DNA from: Telluria mixta
GTDB lineage: Bacteria > Pseudomonadota > Gammaproteobacteria > Burkholderiales > Burkholderiaceae_D
NCBI RefSeq assembly: GCF_029223865.1
Contig: NZ_CP119520.1
Span: forward strand, 4,402,001 to 4,466,000
Direction of reading: 5' to 3'
Length of the DNA: 64,000 nucleotides
The position numbers and the translations under genes are program-made. Of this stretch, positions 1-8,395 are shown piece by piece. The notes beneath the pieces are model-generated. The model was not told the DNA's origin, did no database searches, and was given only the letters and a program-made list of their open reading frames with translations. Each line of letters opens with the position of its first letter. Position 1 is the first letter of the stretch.

Positions 1-2
1 AC

Positions 3-1277
3 AAGTTCGACGGCGGCATCCTCAGTTCGATCGACTTCGGCCTGCGCGCGAACGACTACACGCGCCATTCTTTCGGCTTCGTCAACTTCTATTGCATCGA
101 CGGCTGCAACAGCAGCAGGACGCTGGCGACGGTCGATCCCGCCCTGCTGCACCAGGTACCGGCACGCGAATCGGTGAACGTGGGCCCCTATTGGACGTAC
201 ACGACGGCGGCGGTACGGGGCCAGAGCGCGCTGCGGACCCTGTACGGACTGCCCGCAAGCGAACAAAATACCCAGGACCAGGACCAGCTCAATCGCGAAA
301 AGACGCTGGCGTTCTATTTGAAGGCCAATCTCGAGTTCGCGATCGCGGGCAAGCCTGTGACGGGCAATCTCGGCCTGCGCGCCATCGAAACGAAGCTGCA
401 CGGCGAATCCTATGGGGCGAATGCCGCAGGTACGCTGGAACTGCAATCCCGGGATTCGAAACGCCACGACATGCTGCCCTCGTTCAACGGCAACATCGCC
501 CTCAGCGACGACCTGAACCTGCGCCTGGGCGCGTCCAAGACCCTGGCGCCGGTCAACTTCGGCTTCATGGCCGCCGCGACGACGATCACCAACCAGGTCC
601 AGCACGACGCCCGCGCGGGCAATCCCGACCTGCAGCCGTTCACGTCCAGGAATCTCGACGTGTCGCTGGAACACTACTTCGGCCGCAACGGTATGGCCTT
701 CCTGGGCGCTTTCCACAAGAAGGTGGACGGCTTCATCCAGACGGTGGCCGAACAGCGCGTGATCAACGGCGAGACGTACAACGTGTCGACGTTCAAGTCG
801 TCGGGCACGTCGAAGATCCAGGGTGTCGAAGCCGGTTTCCAGCAATTCTTCGACATGCTGCCCGCGCCGTTCAACGGCCTGGGGCTGCAGGCGAACTACA
901 CGTATGTGGATTCGAAGGCTGCGTCCGCTCTCGCCGGCAAGACCGTGCCGCTGGAAGGCTTGTCGAAGAACAGCTACAACCTGATCGGCATGTATGAGAA
1001 GGGCAGGTTCAAGGCGCGGCTCGCGTACAACTGGCGCGACGGCTTCGTCGTGTCGACCAGCTCATCGGGCGCCCAGGGCGTGCCGATCTACGCCAAGGAA
1101 CTCGGGACGCTGGATTTCTCGATCGGCTATGACGTCACCAGGCAGCTGTCGATCGTCGTGGACGGCGTGAACATCCTCGGCGCGGCAACGGAGACGTATT
1201 ACGGCAATTCGCACAGCCAGGCCAACTACCAGCCCCTGAACAAGCGATACGGCATCCAGGCCCGCTATTCGTTCTGA
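3..1277 (+). CDS. TonB-dependent receptor, C-terminal part (5' end outside window)
   Basis: The frame is open from base 3 to the stop at 1275-1277, so this is the last 424 residues of a longer protein. The alternation of aromatic and polar residues, stretches such as LGLQANYTYVDSKA and RLAYNWRDGF, and the terminal phenylalanine of ARYSF are typical of the beta-barrel of TonB-dependent outer membrane receptors; the terminal Phe is the usual sorting signal for outer membrane insertion. The plug domain and signal peptide lie upstream of the window. Receptors of this type in Oxalobacteraceae often accompany exported glycoside hydrolases, but the substrate cannot be read from the barrel. It is followed by an intrinsic terminator, so it probably ends its transcription unit. 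Confidence 0.92.
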   Translation, partial: KFDGGILSSIDFGLRANDYTRHSFGFVNFYCIDGCNSSRTLATVDPALLHQVPARESVNVGPYWTYTTAAVRGQSALRTLYGLPASEQNTQDQDQLNREKTLAFYLKANLEFAIAGKPVTGNLGLRAIETKLHGESYGANAAGTLELQSRDSKRHDMLPSFNGNIALSDDLNLRLGASKTLAPVNFGFMAAATTITNQVQHDARAGNPDLQPFTSRNLDVSLEHYFGRNGMAFLGAFHKKVDGFIQTVAEQRVINGETYNVSTFKSSGTSKIQGVEAGFQQFFDMLPAPFNGLGLQANYTYVDSKAASALAGKTVPLEGLSKNSYNLIGMYEKGRFKARLAYNWRDGFVVSTSSSGAQGVPIYAKELGTLDFSIGYDVTRQLSIVVDGVNILGAATETYYGNSHSQANYQPLNKRYGIQARYSF

Positions 1278-1303
1278 CAGGCTTTCGTTCTCCTCGGAAG
1301 TTC

Positions 1304-1342
1304 GGCACGCCATGTCGCTCCCGGCCGGCGTGCCTTTTTTTT
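1304..1342 (+). terminator. Rho-independent terminator after the TonB-dependent receptor
   Basis: A perfect 8-bp stem, GGCACGCC at 1304-1311 pairing with GGCGTGCC at 1327-1334, is followed directly by eight T residues (1335-1342). It lies 27 bases after the receptor stop codon and just before the next gene, so it should separate the two transcription units. Confidence 0.9.
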
Positions 1343-1352
1343 ACGGTGGATC

Positions 1353-3248
1353 ATGAAGCGACGTGATTTCCTCTACCTGTCCGCGTCCGCCCTGGCCGCG
1401 CCTCGCGCGGGCGCGGCCGGGGGCGGGGCGGCGCCCGATTTTTCCTGGCTCGACGCGCGCCTGCGCGAGCGTGTCGACAACGGTTATTTCGACGGCATGG
1501 GCCTCGTGATCGGGCGCGGGGAACGCATCCTGCACGAGGCGTATGCCGGCGACGGCGGCCCCGACGTCGTCCGCCACGTGGCCTCGACCGGCAAGTGGAC
1601 GGCCGCCGCCACGATCGCCGTCCTCGTCGACGAGGGCAGGCTGCGCTGGGACGAGCCGGTCCGCAAATTCCTGCCGCAATTCACGGATGCGAAAGGCAGT
1701 GCGACCTTGCGCCAGCTGCTGTCGCACACGGCGGGCTATCCGGATTATCAACCGGAAGGCCGGCGCCGCGACGACTATCCGACGCTCGAGGAAGCCGTCG
1801 CCCACATCGTCGACCTGCCGGCCGCCGCCGCGCCGGGCGAGGTCTTTCGATACGGCGGCCTTGCGATGCAGGTGGCCGGACGGATGGCGGAGCTTGCGGC
1901 GGGCATGCCGTTCGACGCCATCTTCCGGTCGCGCATTGCCGGCCCGCTCGGCATGCGCCATTCCGGTTACGCGCCCGTGTCCACCGAGCCGGGCTTCAAT
2001 CCGATGCTGGGCGGCAGCCTTTTCACGACGACGCGGGATTTCGCGCGCTTCCTGATGATGATCGCGCGCGGCGGGGTAGCGGGCGGCAAGCGCATCCTGA
2101 GCGCGCGGGCCATCGCCGAACTGGAAGCGGACCAGGTGCGCGGCGCGCGGGTCAAGCGCGGCGAATACGTCGAACTCGCGCGCCAGGACACCGCGCGCAC
2201 GGACATCTATGGCCTCGGCCAATGGCGCGAAGAGGTGGACCGCGACGGCCGGCCGCTGCTGCTGTCGTCGCCCGGCTGGGCCGGGGCCTACGCCTGGGTC
2301 GACAGGGCCTGCGACGTCTGGGGCGTCGTCATCGCCAAGGCCAATGTCGGGAAGGCCGTGGCGGACGGCTACAGCACCTTCCTCGGTTCGTCGATCTACG
2401 CGCCGATGGTGCGCACGGCGCTGGCGCAAGCCCGCGACACGCGTACGAAGCGCGCGCTCGTCCCTGTCGACGGCGGGAAGCTCTACTACGAGGACAGCGG
2501 CAGCGGCGCGCCGGTCATCTTCCTGCACGGGCACAGCTTCGACCGGCGCCAGTGGCAGCCGCAGGTGGAAGCGCTCGAACGCGGCCACCGTGTCATCCGC
2601 TACGACCTGCGCGGGTACGGGCGCTCGTCCGCGCCGCAGGAGGACGCGGCGTTCCTGCACGCGGACGACCTGCGCCAGTTCATGGATGCACTGGGCATCC
2701 GGCGCGCGCACCTGGTCGGCCTGTCGCTGGGCGGATTCGTCGTCACGGACTTCATCGGGCTGTATCCCGATCGCGCCCTGAGCGCCACGATGGCCGGCGG
2801 CGACCTGTTCGACGTGCCCGGCCCGGACGAGCCGTGGACCGCCGAGGCGCTGGCCAGGCGGCGGGCCGACATCGCGGCGCTCAAGGCGGCGGGCGTTGCC
2901 CCGTTCAAGCGGCGCTGGCTGGAGGACCTGGTCGGCCACGGCGGCAGCGGGCGCGAAGCGTTGCGCCAGCCGCTGTGGCGGATGATCGACGAATGGCGGG
3001 CCTGGCAGCCCTTGCACGTCGAGCCGCGGCTGCTGCTCGGGCGCGCGGCGCCGGGCCGGCTCGCGGATGCCAGGCCGTCCATGCCGGTGCTGATCGTGCG
3101 CGGCGACCTCGAAAAGATCGACCTCGCGATCAAGGCATGGTTGCCGCAGGCGGAAGTGGTGGTCATTCCCGATTGCGGGCACGTGTCGAACCTGGAGCAG
3201 CCCGCGACGTTCACGGCGACGCTGAGGCGCTTCCTCGCGCGGGTGTGA
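1353..3248 (+). CDS. Exported serine beta-lactamase-like / alpha-beta hydrolase fusion
   Basis: This 631-residue protein has two hydrolase domains. Residues 1-25 look like a Tat signal (KRRDFLYLS then an Ala-rich stretch). Residues about 30-360 resemble class C beta-lactamase/DD-peptidase (PF00144) proteins: the SxxK motif is S78-T-G-K81 and an LLSHTAGYPDY stretch follows. The usual YxN is read as Y-G-G, so the second motif is degenerate. Residues about 365-631 form an alpha/beta hydrolase with FLHGHSFDRRQW (oxyanion region), nucleophile elbow GLSLGG with S458, an Asp in IVRGDLEKID and a His in DCGHVSN. One continuous frame encodes both. The substrate is unknown; an esterase or peptidase acting outside the cytoplasm is the best guess. 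The start is supported by GGTGGA upstream. Confidence 0.88.
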   Translation: MKRRDFLYLSASALAAPRAGAAGGGAAPDFSWLDARLRERVDNGYFDGMGLVIGRGERILHEAYAGDGGPDVVRHVASTGKWTAAATIAVLVDEGRLRWDEPVRKFLPQFTDAKGSATLRQLLSHTAGYPDYQPEGRRRDDYPTLEEAVAHIVDLPAAAAPGEVFRYGGLAMQVAGRMAELAAGMPFDAIFRSRIAGPLGMRHSGYAPVSTEPGFNPMLGGSLFTTTRDFARFLMMIARGGVAGGKRILSARAIAELEADQVRGARVKRGEYVELARQDTARTDIYGLGQWREEVDRDGRPLLLSSPGWAGAYAWVDRACDVWGVVIAKANVGKAVADGYSTFLGSSIYAPMVRTALAQARDTRTKRALVPVDGGKLYYEDSGSGAPVIFLHGHSFDRRQWQPQVEALERGHRVIRYDLRGYGRSSAPQEDAAFLHADDLRQFMDALGIRRAHLVGLSLGGFVVTDFIGLYPDRALSATMAGGDLFDVPGPDEPWTAEALARRRADIAALKAAGVAPFKRRWLEDLVGHGGSGREALRQPLWRMIDEWRAWQPLHVEPRLLLGRAAPGRLADARPSMPVLIVRGDLEKIDLAIKAWLPQAEVVVIPDCGHVSNLEQPATFTATLRRFLARV

Positions 3249-4137
3249 GATCGGTCCTGCACACGACCGGGTTGTCCAGATCGCGGCTCCATTCGCACCA
3301 GCCGCCGTCGTACACGGCGATGTCGTCCCAGCCCATCAGCCAGGCGTAGAAGAACGCCAGCGACGCGCGCCAGCCGGTGCCGCAATAAAACACCGCCTGC
3401 CGGCCCGCATGGATGCCGCTCGCGCCCCACATGCGGCGGATGTCCGCCGCGGGCTTCATGCGCCCGTCCGCGTGATGGAATGCGGCCATGCTGTTCACGT
3501 CGCCGTCCTCGCCGGCGCGGCCCCACAGCGCGCCGGGGATGTCGCCCCGTGCCTCGATGTAGCTGTAGCCGGACGTCTTGCCGACGTATTCGTTCCACGT
3601 GCGGATGCTGACCAGCGTGCCCTGACCGTGCCGGAGGAGCGTGCGCACCTGGGCCATGTCGACCAGGTAGTCGGGCCGCGCGGGCAGCGTCGTACCGAAA
3701 TCGTCGGCAGCTGGGCCGGGGCGCTTCGATCCCTGTTCGAGGGGAAGGCCCGCGCGCTGCCACGCCGCGAACCCGCCGTCGAGCAGGCGCACGTCGGCGA
3801 CGCCGGCGTACAGCAGCAGGTGCGCGACGCGCGCGGCCGCGAGAACGTTGCGGCCGTACAGGACGACGGTGACGTCGTGGCGGATGCCGTGGGCGAGCAG
3901 TACCTGCAGGAGTGTCGCGTCGGGGACCTTGTTCCACAGGGGGCCGTGCTCGAACCACGTCGTGTCGAGGTAGCCGGCGCCGGGAATATGGCCGGCGGCG
4001 TAGGCGTCGTGCGCGCCGCATCCCACTTCGAACAGGCGCGATGCGTCGTCGGCGACGCGCGTCAACCACGCGGGTGTGACGAGGTGCCGCCCGCGGGGCA
4101 GGTCGCGGCGCAAGCCGAAAAGAGGGGTGCTGTCCAA
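3211..4137 (-). CDS. Tandem rhodanese sulfurtransferase
   Basis: The 308-residue product has the two-rhodanese layout of thiosulfate/3-mercaptopyruvate sulfurtransferases. The N-terminal domain carries the structural signatures (GHIPGAGYLD, LLDGGFAAW) but has no active cysteine in the equivalent loop (LYGRN). The C-terminal domain holds the catalytic Cys252 in FYCGTGWRAS, followed by YDGGWCEWS. The loop CGTGWRAS does not clearly decide between thiosulfate (often CRKGVTA) and 3-mercaptopyruvate (often CGSGVTA) as donor. There is no signal peptide, so it is probably cytoplasmic. Its 3' end overlaps the convergent hydrolase-fusion gene by 38 bases. Confidence 0.9.
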   Translation of the reverse strand: MDSTPLFGLRRDLPRGRHLVTPAWLTRVADDASRLFEVGCGAHDAYAAGHIPGAGYLDTTWFEHGPLWNKVPDATLLQVLLAHGIRHDVTVVLYGRNVLAAARVAHLLLYAGVADVRLLDGGFAAWQRAGLPLEQGSKRPGPAADDFGTTLPARPDYLVDMAQVRTLLRHGQGTLVSIRTWNEYVGKTSGYSYIEARGDIPGALWGRAGEDGDVNSMAAFHHADGRMKPAADIRRMWGASGIHAGRQAVFYCGTGWRASLAFFYAWLMGWDDIAVYDGGWCEWSRDLDNPVVCRTDLTPARGSASASP

Positions 4138-4188
4138 GGGCGAAGGCAGGTGGAAGTGGCCGGAGGCGGTATGGTACAGGACCCGACG

Positions 4189-6864
4189 TCAAACATGGTT
4201 AATGGCGAGGAACCGCTCGGCGAAGCTGGCCGCGTTGATGGCCGGCGAAAGGACGAACCCCTGGATCTCGTGGCAGCCTTCGGCGCGCAGGAAGTCGACC
4301 TGCTCGTCCGACTCGACCCCCTCGGCGATGACCTCCAGGTTCAGGTTCGCGGCCATCGCCAGGATCGCGCGCACGATGGCGCGGTCGCCGTCGCTGTGCG
4401 GGAGGTCGCGGACGAAACTCTGGTCGATCTTGAGGCGGTCGACGGGCAGCTGCTTCAGGTAGGACAGCGACGAGTAGCCCGTGCCGAAATCGTCGACGGC
4501 CAGCTCCACGCCCATCGTCTTGATCACGTGCAGCTTGCCGATCGCGTCGACGGTATCGGCGACGAACGCCCCTTCCGTGATTTCCAGTTCCAGCCGGTGC
4601 GGGGGAAGGCCGGACAGGACGAGGGCATGCCGCACCTGGTCGACGAAATCGGCCTGGCGCAGCTGGACGACGGAGACGTTGACGGCGATGCGCAGCGCCA
4701 GCCCGGTCCGGCCCCAGTCGGCGGCCTGGCAGCATGCCGCGCGCAGTACCCAGTTGCCGAGCGCGACGATGAAACCGCTTTCCTCGGCCACGTTGATGAA
4801 TTCCTGCGTGGGCACCATGCCCCGGCCGGGGCGGTCCCAGCGCACGAGGGCCTCGGCGCCGACGATGCGGCCGTCCAGCAGCGAGCGCTGCGGCTGATAG
4901 AACAGCTGGAATTCGCCGCCGTCGATCGCCCGGCGCAGGCCCGTTTCCAGGTCGAGGCGGTGCTCGACCTGGCGCGCCATGGAGCTGTCGAAGAACTGCC
5001 AGCCGTTGCGGCCGGCGGCCTTGGCGCGGTACAGCGCGGTATCGGCGCTGCGCACGAGGGCCTGGCAATCCAGCCCGTCCTGGGGATACAGCGCGATGCC
5101 CATGCTGAGGGTGAGATACAGCTCGCGGTCGTCGAACGCGACCTTGTCGGCGCAGGCTGCGTGGATGCGTTCGGCGAGGTGCTCCGCCCTGAGCGCCAGC
5201 CGGTGGCCGCCCTCGACGGCGATGGCGAATTCGTCGCCGCCCATCCGCGCCAGCACGTCGGTCGGGCCGATGCAGTCGCGCAGCCGTTCGCCGATCCGCA
5301 CGAGCACCTGGTCGCCGCGCCCGTGGCCGAGCGTGTCGTTGAGCGTCTTGAAGTTGTCGAGGTCGATCAGGACGAGCGCGACCATCGTCCCGTTGCGCTC
5401 CGCCAGCGCCAGCGCATGGTTGAGGTGGTCGACGAAGGCACGCCGGTTCGGCAGCCGGGTCAGCGGGTCGACGTGGACGGCCTGGAACAGCTGCAGCTCC
5501 GACTGCTTTTGACGCGTGACGTCGATCGTGATGCCGCGCACCTGCAGGTGGCCCGTGCCCGAGCCGGCCAGCATGACGTTACTGCGCAGCCAGATCTCCC
5601 TGCCATCCGGCGTCACGAGGTGATGCTCGACCGGTTTGAGCAGACCCGGTCCGTCCAGGTTCAGCACCGGCTCGACGGTCTTGCCGTCCGGCGTCGTGCA
5701 GAGCCGGTCGCGCCAGAACGTCGGGTTGTGGATCCATTCGCCGGCCTTGTAGCCCGAGATGGCTTCGGCATTGCCGCTGACGTAGGTGAAGTGGAATGCC
5801 GGCAGCTCGGCTTCCCAGACGACGCCGTCGATGCCGTCCACCAGTTCCTGGAACCGGCGGTGCGCCGCGTCCAGCTGGGCGTTGCGGCGCGTGAGGTTGA
5901 GCTGGGTCTCCTCGAGGTCGGCCAGGCGCAGCCACAGAAAGCGCAGCAGTCCCAGCAGCAGCAGGGTGGACACGGCGCCGATGGCGGCGACTTCCCAGCT
6001 GCGCACGACCCACGGTTGCAACACCTCGGCACGCGCGACGCTCGCCACGGCGACGATGTCCGATTCGGGCAGGCTCGCATAGCCGACCAGGCGCGGCTTG
6101 CCGTCGATCATGCTGCGTTCCGTTTCGTAGATGCCGGACGGCGCCGCGGCCAGTCTCTGGAACAGGCCGGTCGCTGCCACGTTGTGGTCCATGACGTCGG
6201 CCCTCAGCGGCGTTTCCATGATCACCCAGCCGTCCCGCCGCAGCAGCATGAGGCGGCTGCTGTCGCCCAGCCGCAGGGTCCGGTAGAAGCGATCGAAATA
6301 GGCCATGTCCACGCCGAAGCCGCCGATCATCTTCAGCGAGCCGTCCGGACGGTCGACCCGCCGGGTGATGGGGATCGACCACTTGCCGTTGGTGCGCGAG
6401 CGGACCGAGCGGGAGATATGCATGCCGTGGCCGGGATGGGTGGACAGGTAGGCGTAGTACTCGCGGTCGCGGCTGTCGATGGGCTGCAGCGGATAGGTGC
6501 TGTTGCTGGCGCGCAGCCAGCCATCGCCATCGATCACGTTCAGGCCCGACGCCTGCGGCGCACCTTCCACCGCCGCGATCAGGATGTCGTGGATGTCGCG
6601 CTCGTCGGCGGGAGAGAGTGAAAGGTGGCGCCGTTCGATCTCTTCGAGCGCCCAGCGCAGGCGGGTGTCGGCTTCGCCGAAGGTGCGCAGCGCGTGTTCG
6701 TTGAGCGTGGCGGCGATGTTGCGCATGTCCGAGCCCGCCTGCGCGAGCGTCGACCGGCGGTCCATGACGATCGCCGTGCCGGCCGACAGGATGTACAGCA
6801 ATGGCAGGATCAGCGCGAACAGTACCAGGCCGCGCCGCAGCTTGCGTATTGAATTCAAGGCCAA
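4189..6864 (-). CDS. Membrane-anchored PAS-GGDEF-EAL cyclic-di-GMP protein
   Basis: Domains in order are an N-terminal membrane helix (LVLFALILPLLYIL), a periplasmic Cache-type sensor, a second helix near IGAVSTLLLLGLLRFLWL, a PAS domain (FQELVDGIDGVVWEAE), GGDEF and EAL. The cyclase motif GGDEF is intact; the RxxD inhibitory site just before it is lost (Gly in place of Arg). The phosphodiesterase motifs EALVRW and DDFGTGYSSL are intact, so both activities are possible. The start is uncertain. A TTG at 6862-6864 has a strong Shine-Dalgarno (GGGAGGG, six-base spacing), while ATGs at 6916-6918 and 6877-6879 lack one. The ligand of the Cache sensor is unknown. Confidence 0.92.
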   Translation of the reverse strand: MALNSIRKLRRGLVLFALILPLLYILSAGTAIVMDRRSTLAQAGSDMRNIAATLNEHALRTFGEADTRLRWALEEIERRHLSLSPADERDIHDILIAAVEGAPQASGLNVIDGDGWLRASNSTYPLQPIDSRDREYYAYLSTHPGHGMHISRSVRSRTNGKWSIPITRRVDRPDGSLKMIGGFGVDMAYFDRFYRTLRLGDSSRLMLLRRDGWVIMETPLRADVMDHNVAATGLFQRLAAAPSGIYETERSMIDGKPRLVGYASLPESDIVAVASVARAEVLQPWVVRSWEVAAIGAVSTLLLLGLLRFLWLRLADLEETQLNLTRRNAQLDAAHRRFQELVDGIDGVVWEAELPAFHFTYVSGNAEAISGYKAGEWIHNPTFWRDRLCTTPDGKTVEPVLNLDGPGLLKPVEHHLVTPDGREIWLRSNVMLAGSGTGHLQVRGITIDVTRQKQSELQLFQAVHVDPLTRLPNRRAFVDHLNHALALAERNGTMVALVLIDLDNFKTLNDTLGHGRGDQVLVRIGERLRDCIGPTDVLARMGGDEFAIAVEGGHRLALRAEHLAERIHAACADKVAFDDRELYLTLSMGIALYPQDGLDCQALVRSADTALYRAKAAGRNGWQFFDSSMARQVEHRLDLETGLRRAIDGGEFQLFYQPQRSLLDGRIVGAEALVRWDRPGRGMVPTQEFINVAEESGFIVALGNWVLRAACCQAADWGRTGLALRIAVNVSVVQLRQADFVDQVRHALVLSGLPPHRLELEITEGAFVADTVDAIGKLHVIKTMGVELAVDDFGTGYSSLSYLKQLPVDRLKIDQSFVRDLPHSDGDRAIVRAILAMAANLNLEVIAEGVESDEQVDFLRAEGCHEIQGFVLSPAINAASFAERFLAINHV

Positions 6865-6988
6865 TAGCGTCCCTCCCATGGGATTGCACAGCCTGTAAAT
6901 ATCATACACGTCAGCCATGAAAAAAGGCCGTCGATGTCTTGAATCAGTTCGCTGGGAACCTGACTAAAATGGCGCAGTCTTATGCCGT

Positions 6989-7150
6989 ATGAGCAAGCTT
7001 CTTTTCATTGACGCCGCCGCCAAGACGCTCGGAGTCTCGACAAGTACCCTGCGCCGCTGGGAGGCCACCGGCCGATTTGTCCCGCTACGGACGGTGGCCT
7101 ACACGCGCATCGACGGCGTGCGCAGGGTCGGGCAGGAGGCACGATGCTGA
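6989..7150 (+). pseudogene. Truncated IS607-type TnpA (MerR-like HTH remnant)
   Basis: The 53-residue ORF begins MSKLLFIDAAAKTLGVSTST and continues LRRWEATGRFVPLRT. This is the N-terminal MerR-like DNA-binding domain of IS607-family serine transposases, which normally continues into a recombinase domain of about 150 residues. After RT the match ends and the frame runs into an unrelated 18-residue tail, so most of the gene has been deleted. The stop overlaps the tnpB start codon. A short HTH peptide might still be made, but transposase activity is excluded. Confidence 0.72.
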
Positions 7151-8334
7151 TCGCACACCGCGTCGCGCTCGACCCGAACAACGTGCAGGCGACGTACCTC
7201 GCGCGCGCCGCCGGCGTTGCGCGCTTCGCCTACAACTGGGCCCTGTCCGAATGGCAGCGACAATATTTGGCACAACGAGCTGATCCGGCGCTGCCGGCGC
7301 CGTCACAGCTCGCGCTGCGGCGCCAGCTGAACGCGATCAAGCGCGAACAATTCCCCTGGATGTTGAACGTCACGAAGAACGCGCCGCAAATGGCGATCAT
7401 CCAGTTGGGCGAGGCTTTCAATAACTTTTTCGCGCATCGTGCACGTTACCCCAGGTGTCGCCGCAAGGGCGTCGACGACCGTTTCACCCTGACAAACGAC
7501 CAGTTTCGCGTGGACAGCAAGCGCTTTTACATTCCCAAGCTGGGCTAGGTCCGCATGCGCGAAGCATTGCGCTTTACGGGCCGGATCGTCTCGGCGACTG
7601 TTTCCCGCCGCGCTGACCGATGGCATGTCAGCATTACCGTCGACGCGACCGACGCATCCCTGCCGCCTGCCGAAAACCAAGGCGTGGTGGGGATCGATCT
7701 CGGCGTGTCGGTACTGGCCACGCTGTCGACGGGAGAGCAGTGGCTGGGCGCCAAAACGCTGCGCACGCTCTTCGACCGACTGCGGCGGCTGTCGCGCTCG
7801 CTGTCGCGCAAGGTGAAGGGCTCCCGCAACCGGGACAAGGCGAAGCGGCGCCTGGCCCGACTGCACGCGAGAATCGCCAACATACGCCGCGACAGTTTGC
7901 ACAAGCTAACGAACAGCGTCACCCGGCGCTTTCATATGATCGGGATCGAGGATCTGAACGTGAAGGGCATGCTGGCAAACCGGTGCCTGGCACGCGCAGT
8001 CGCCGACATGGGCTTTCACGAGCTACGCCGCCAGCTGAGCTACAAGGCCGCGTGGCGTGGCGGACATGTGGTCGTGGTGGACCGGTGGTACCCGAGCAGC
8101 AAGACGTGCTCGCACTGCGGACATTGGCTGGAGGAACTCGCACTCGGGACGCGCAGTTGGACTTGTCCCGGGTGCGGGGTACTACACAACCGCGACATCA
8201 ACGCCGCGGTCAACTTGAAGAATATGGCGATGAGTTCCATCGCAACCGCCTGTGGAGGGGACGGCTCTGGCCCCGTGCGCGAGCACGGGACGAAACCGGC
8301 CCCGTTGAGCCAGGAACCCAGCGGCAAAAGCTAA
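7144..8334 (+). pseudogene. tnpB: tnpB RNA-guided nuclease gene interrupted by an in-frame amber codon
   Basis: Two open segments, 7144-7545 and 7549-8334, are in the same frame and separated only by TAG at 7546-7548. The junction reads IPKLG-stop-VRMREALRF; TnpB proteins usually have IPKLGWVRMRE here, so a single TGG-to-TAG change explains it. All nuclease features remain: RuvC aspartate in GIDLGVS, glutamate in GIEDLNVKG, the zinc finger CSHCG...CPGCG and the last aspartate in NRDINAAVNLKN. The C-terminal tail (CGGDGSG...KPAPLSQEPSGKS) is also of usual type. Without suppression only a 134-residue N-terminal fragment is made; a downstream ATG at 7555 could allow re-initiation of the RuvC part. 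A sequencing error is the main alternative. Confidence 0.88.
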
Positions 8335-8395
8335 CGGTGGTTAGTTTTGCGTAGGTCTCGGAGAACGGAGCCTTTCTTTTGGGTTACCGGTCGCG

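Larger units (their letters stand above)
6989..8360 (+). mobile_element. Decayed IS607-like element (tnpA remnant plus tnpB)
   Basis: A MerR-type helix-turn-helix ORF of the kind that begins IS607 transposases overlaps the start of a TnpB gene by seven bases, which is the IS607 gene order. The serine recombinase domain of TnpA is missing and tnpB contains an in-frame stop, so the element cannot move by itself. The outer limits are not visible: no terminal repeats or target duplication were found, as expected for IS607. The limits given are the first ORF start and the approximate end of sequence before acnB. Confidence 0.75.

Noticed and set aside
1341..3182. 613-codon open frame on the minus strand
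   Set aside because: It is the antisense of the hydrolase fusion, has Arg/Gly/His-rich shadow composition and no motif.
3409..6621. 1070-codon open frame on the plus strand
   Set aside because: It runs antisense across the rhodanese and GGDEF-EAL genes; stop-free only because of high GC.
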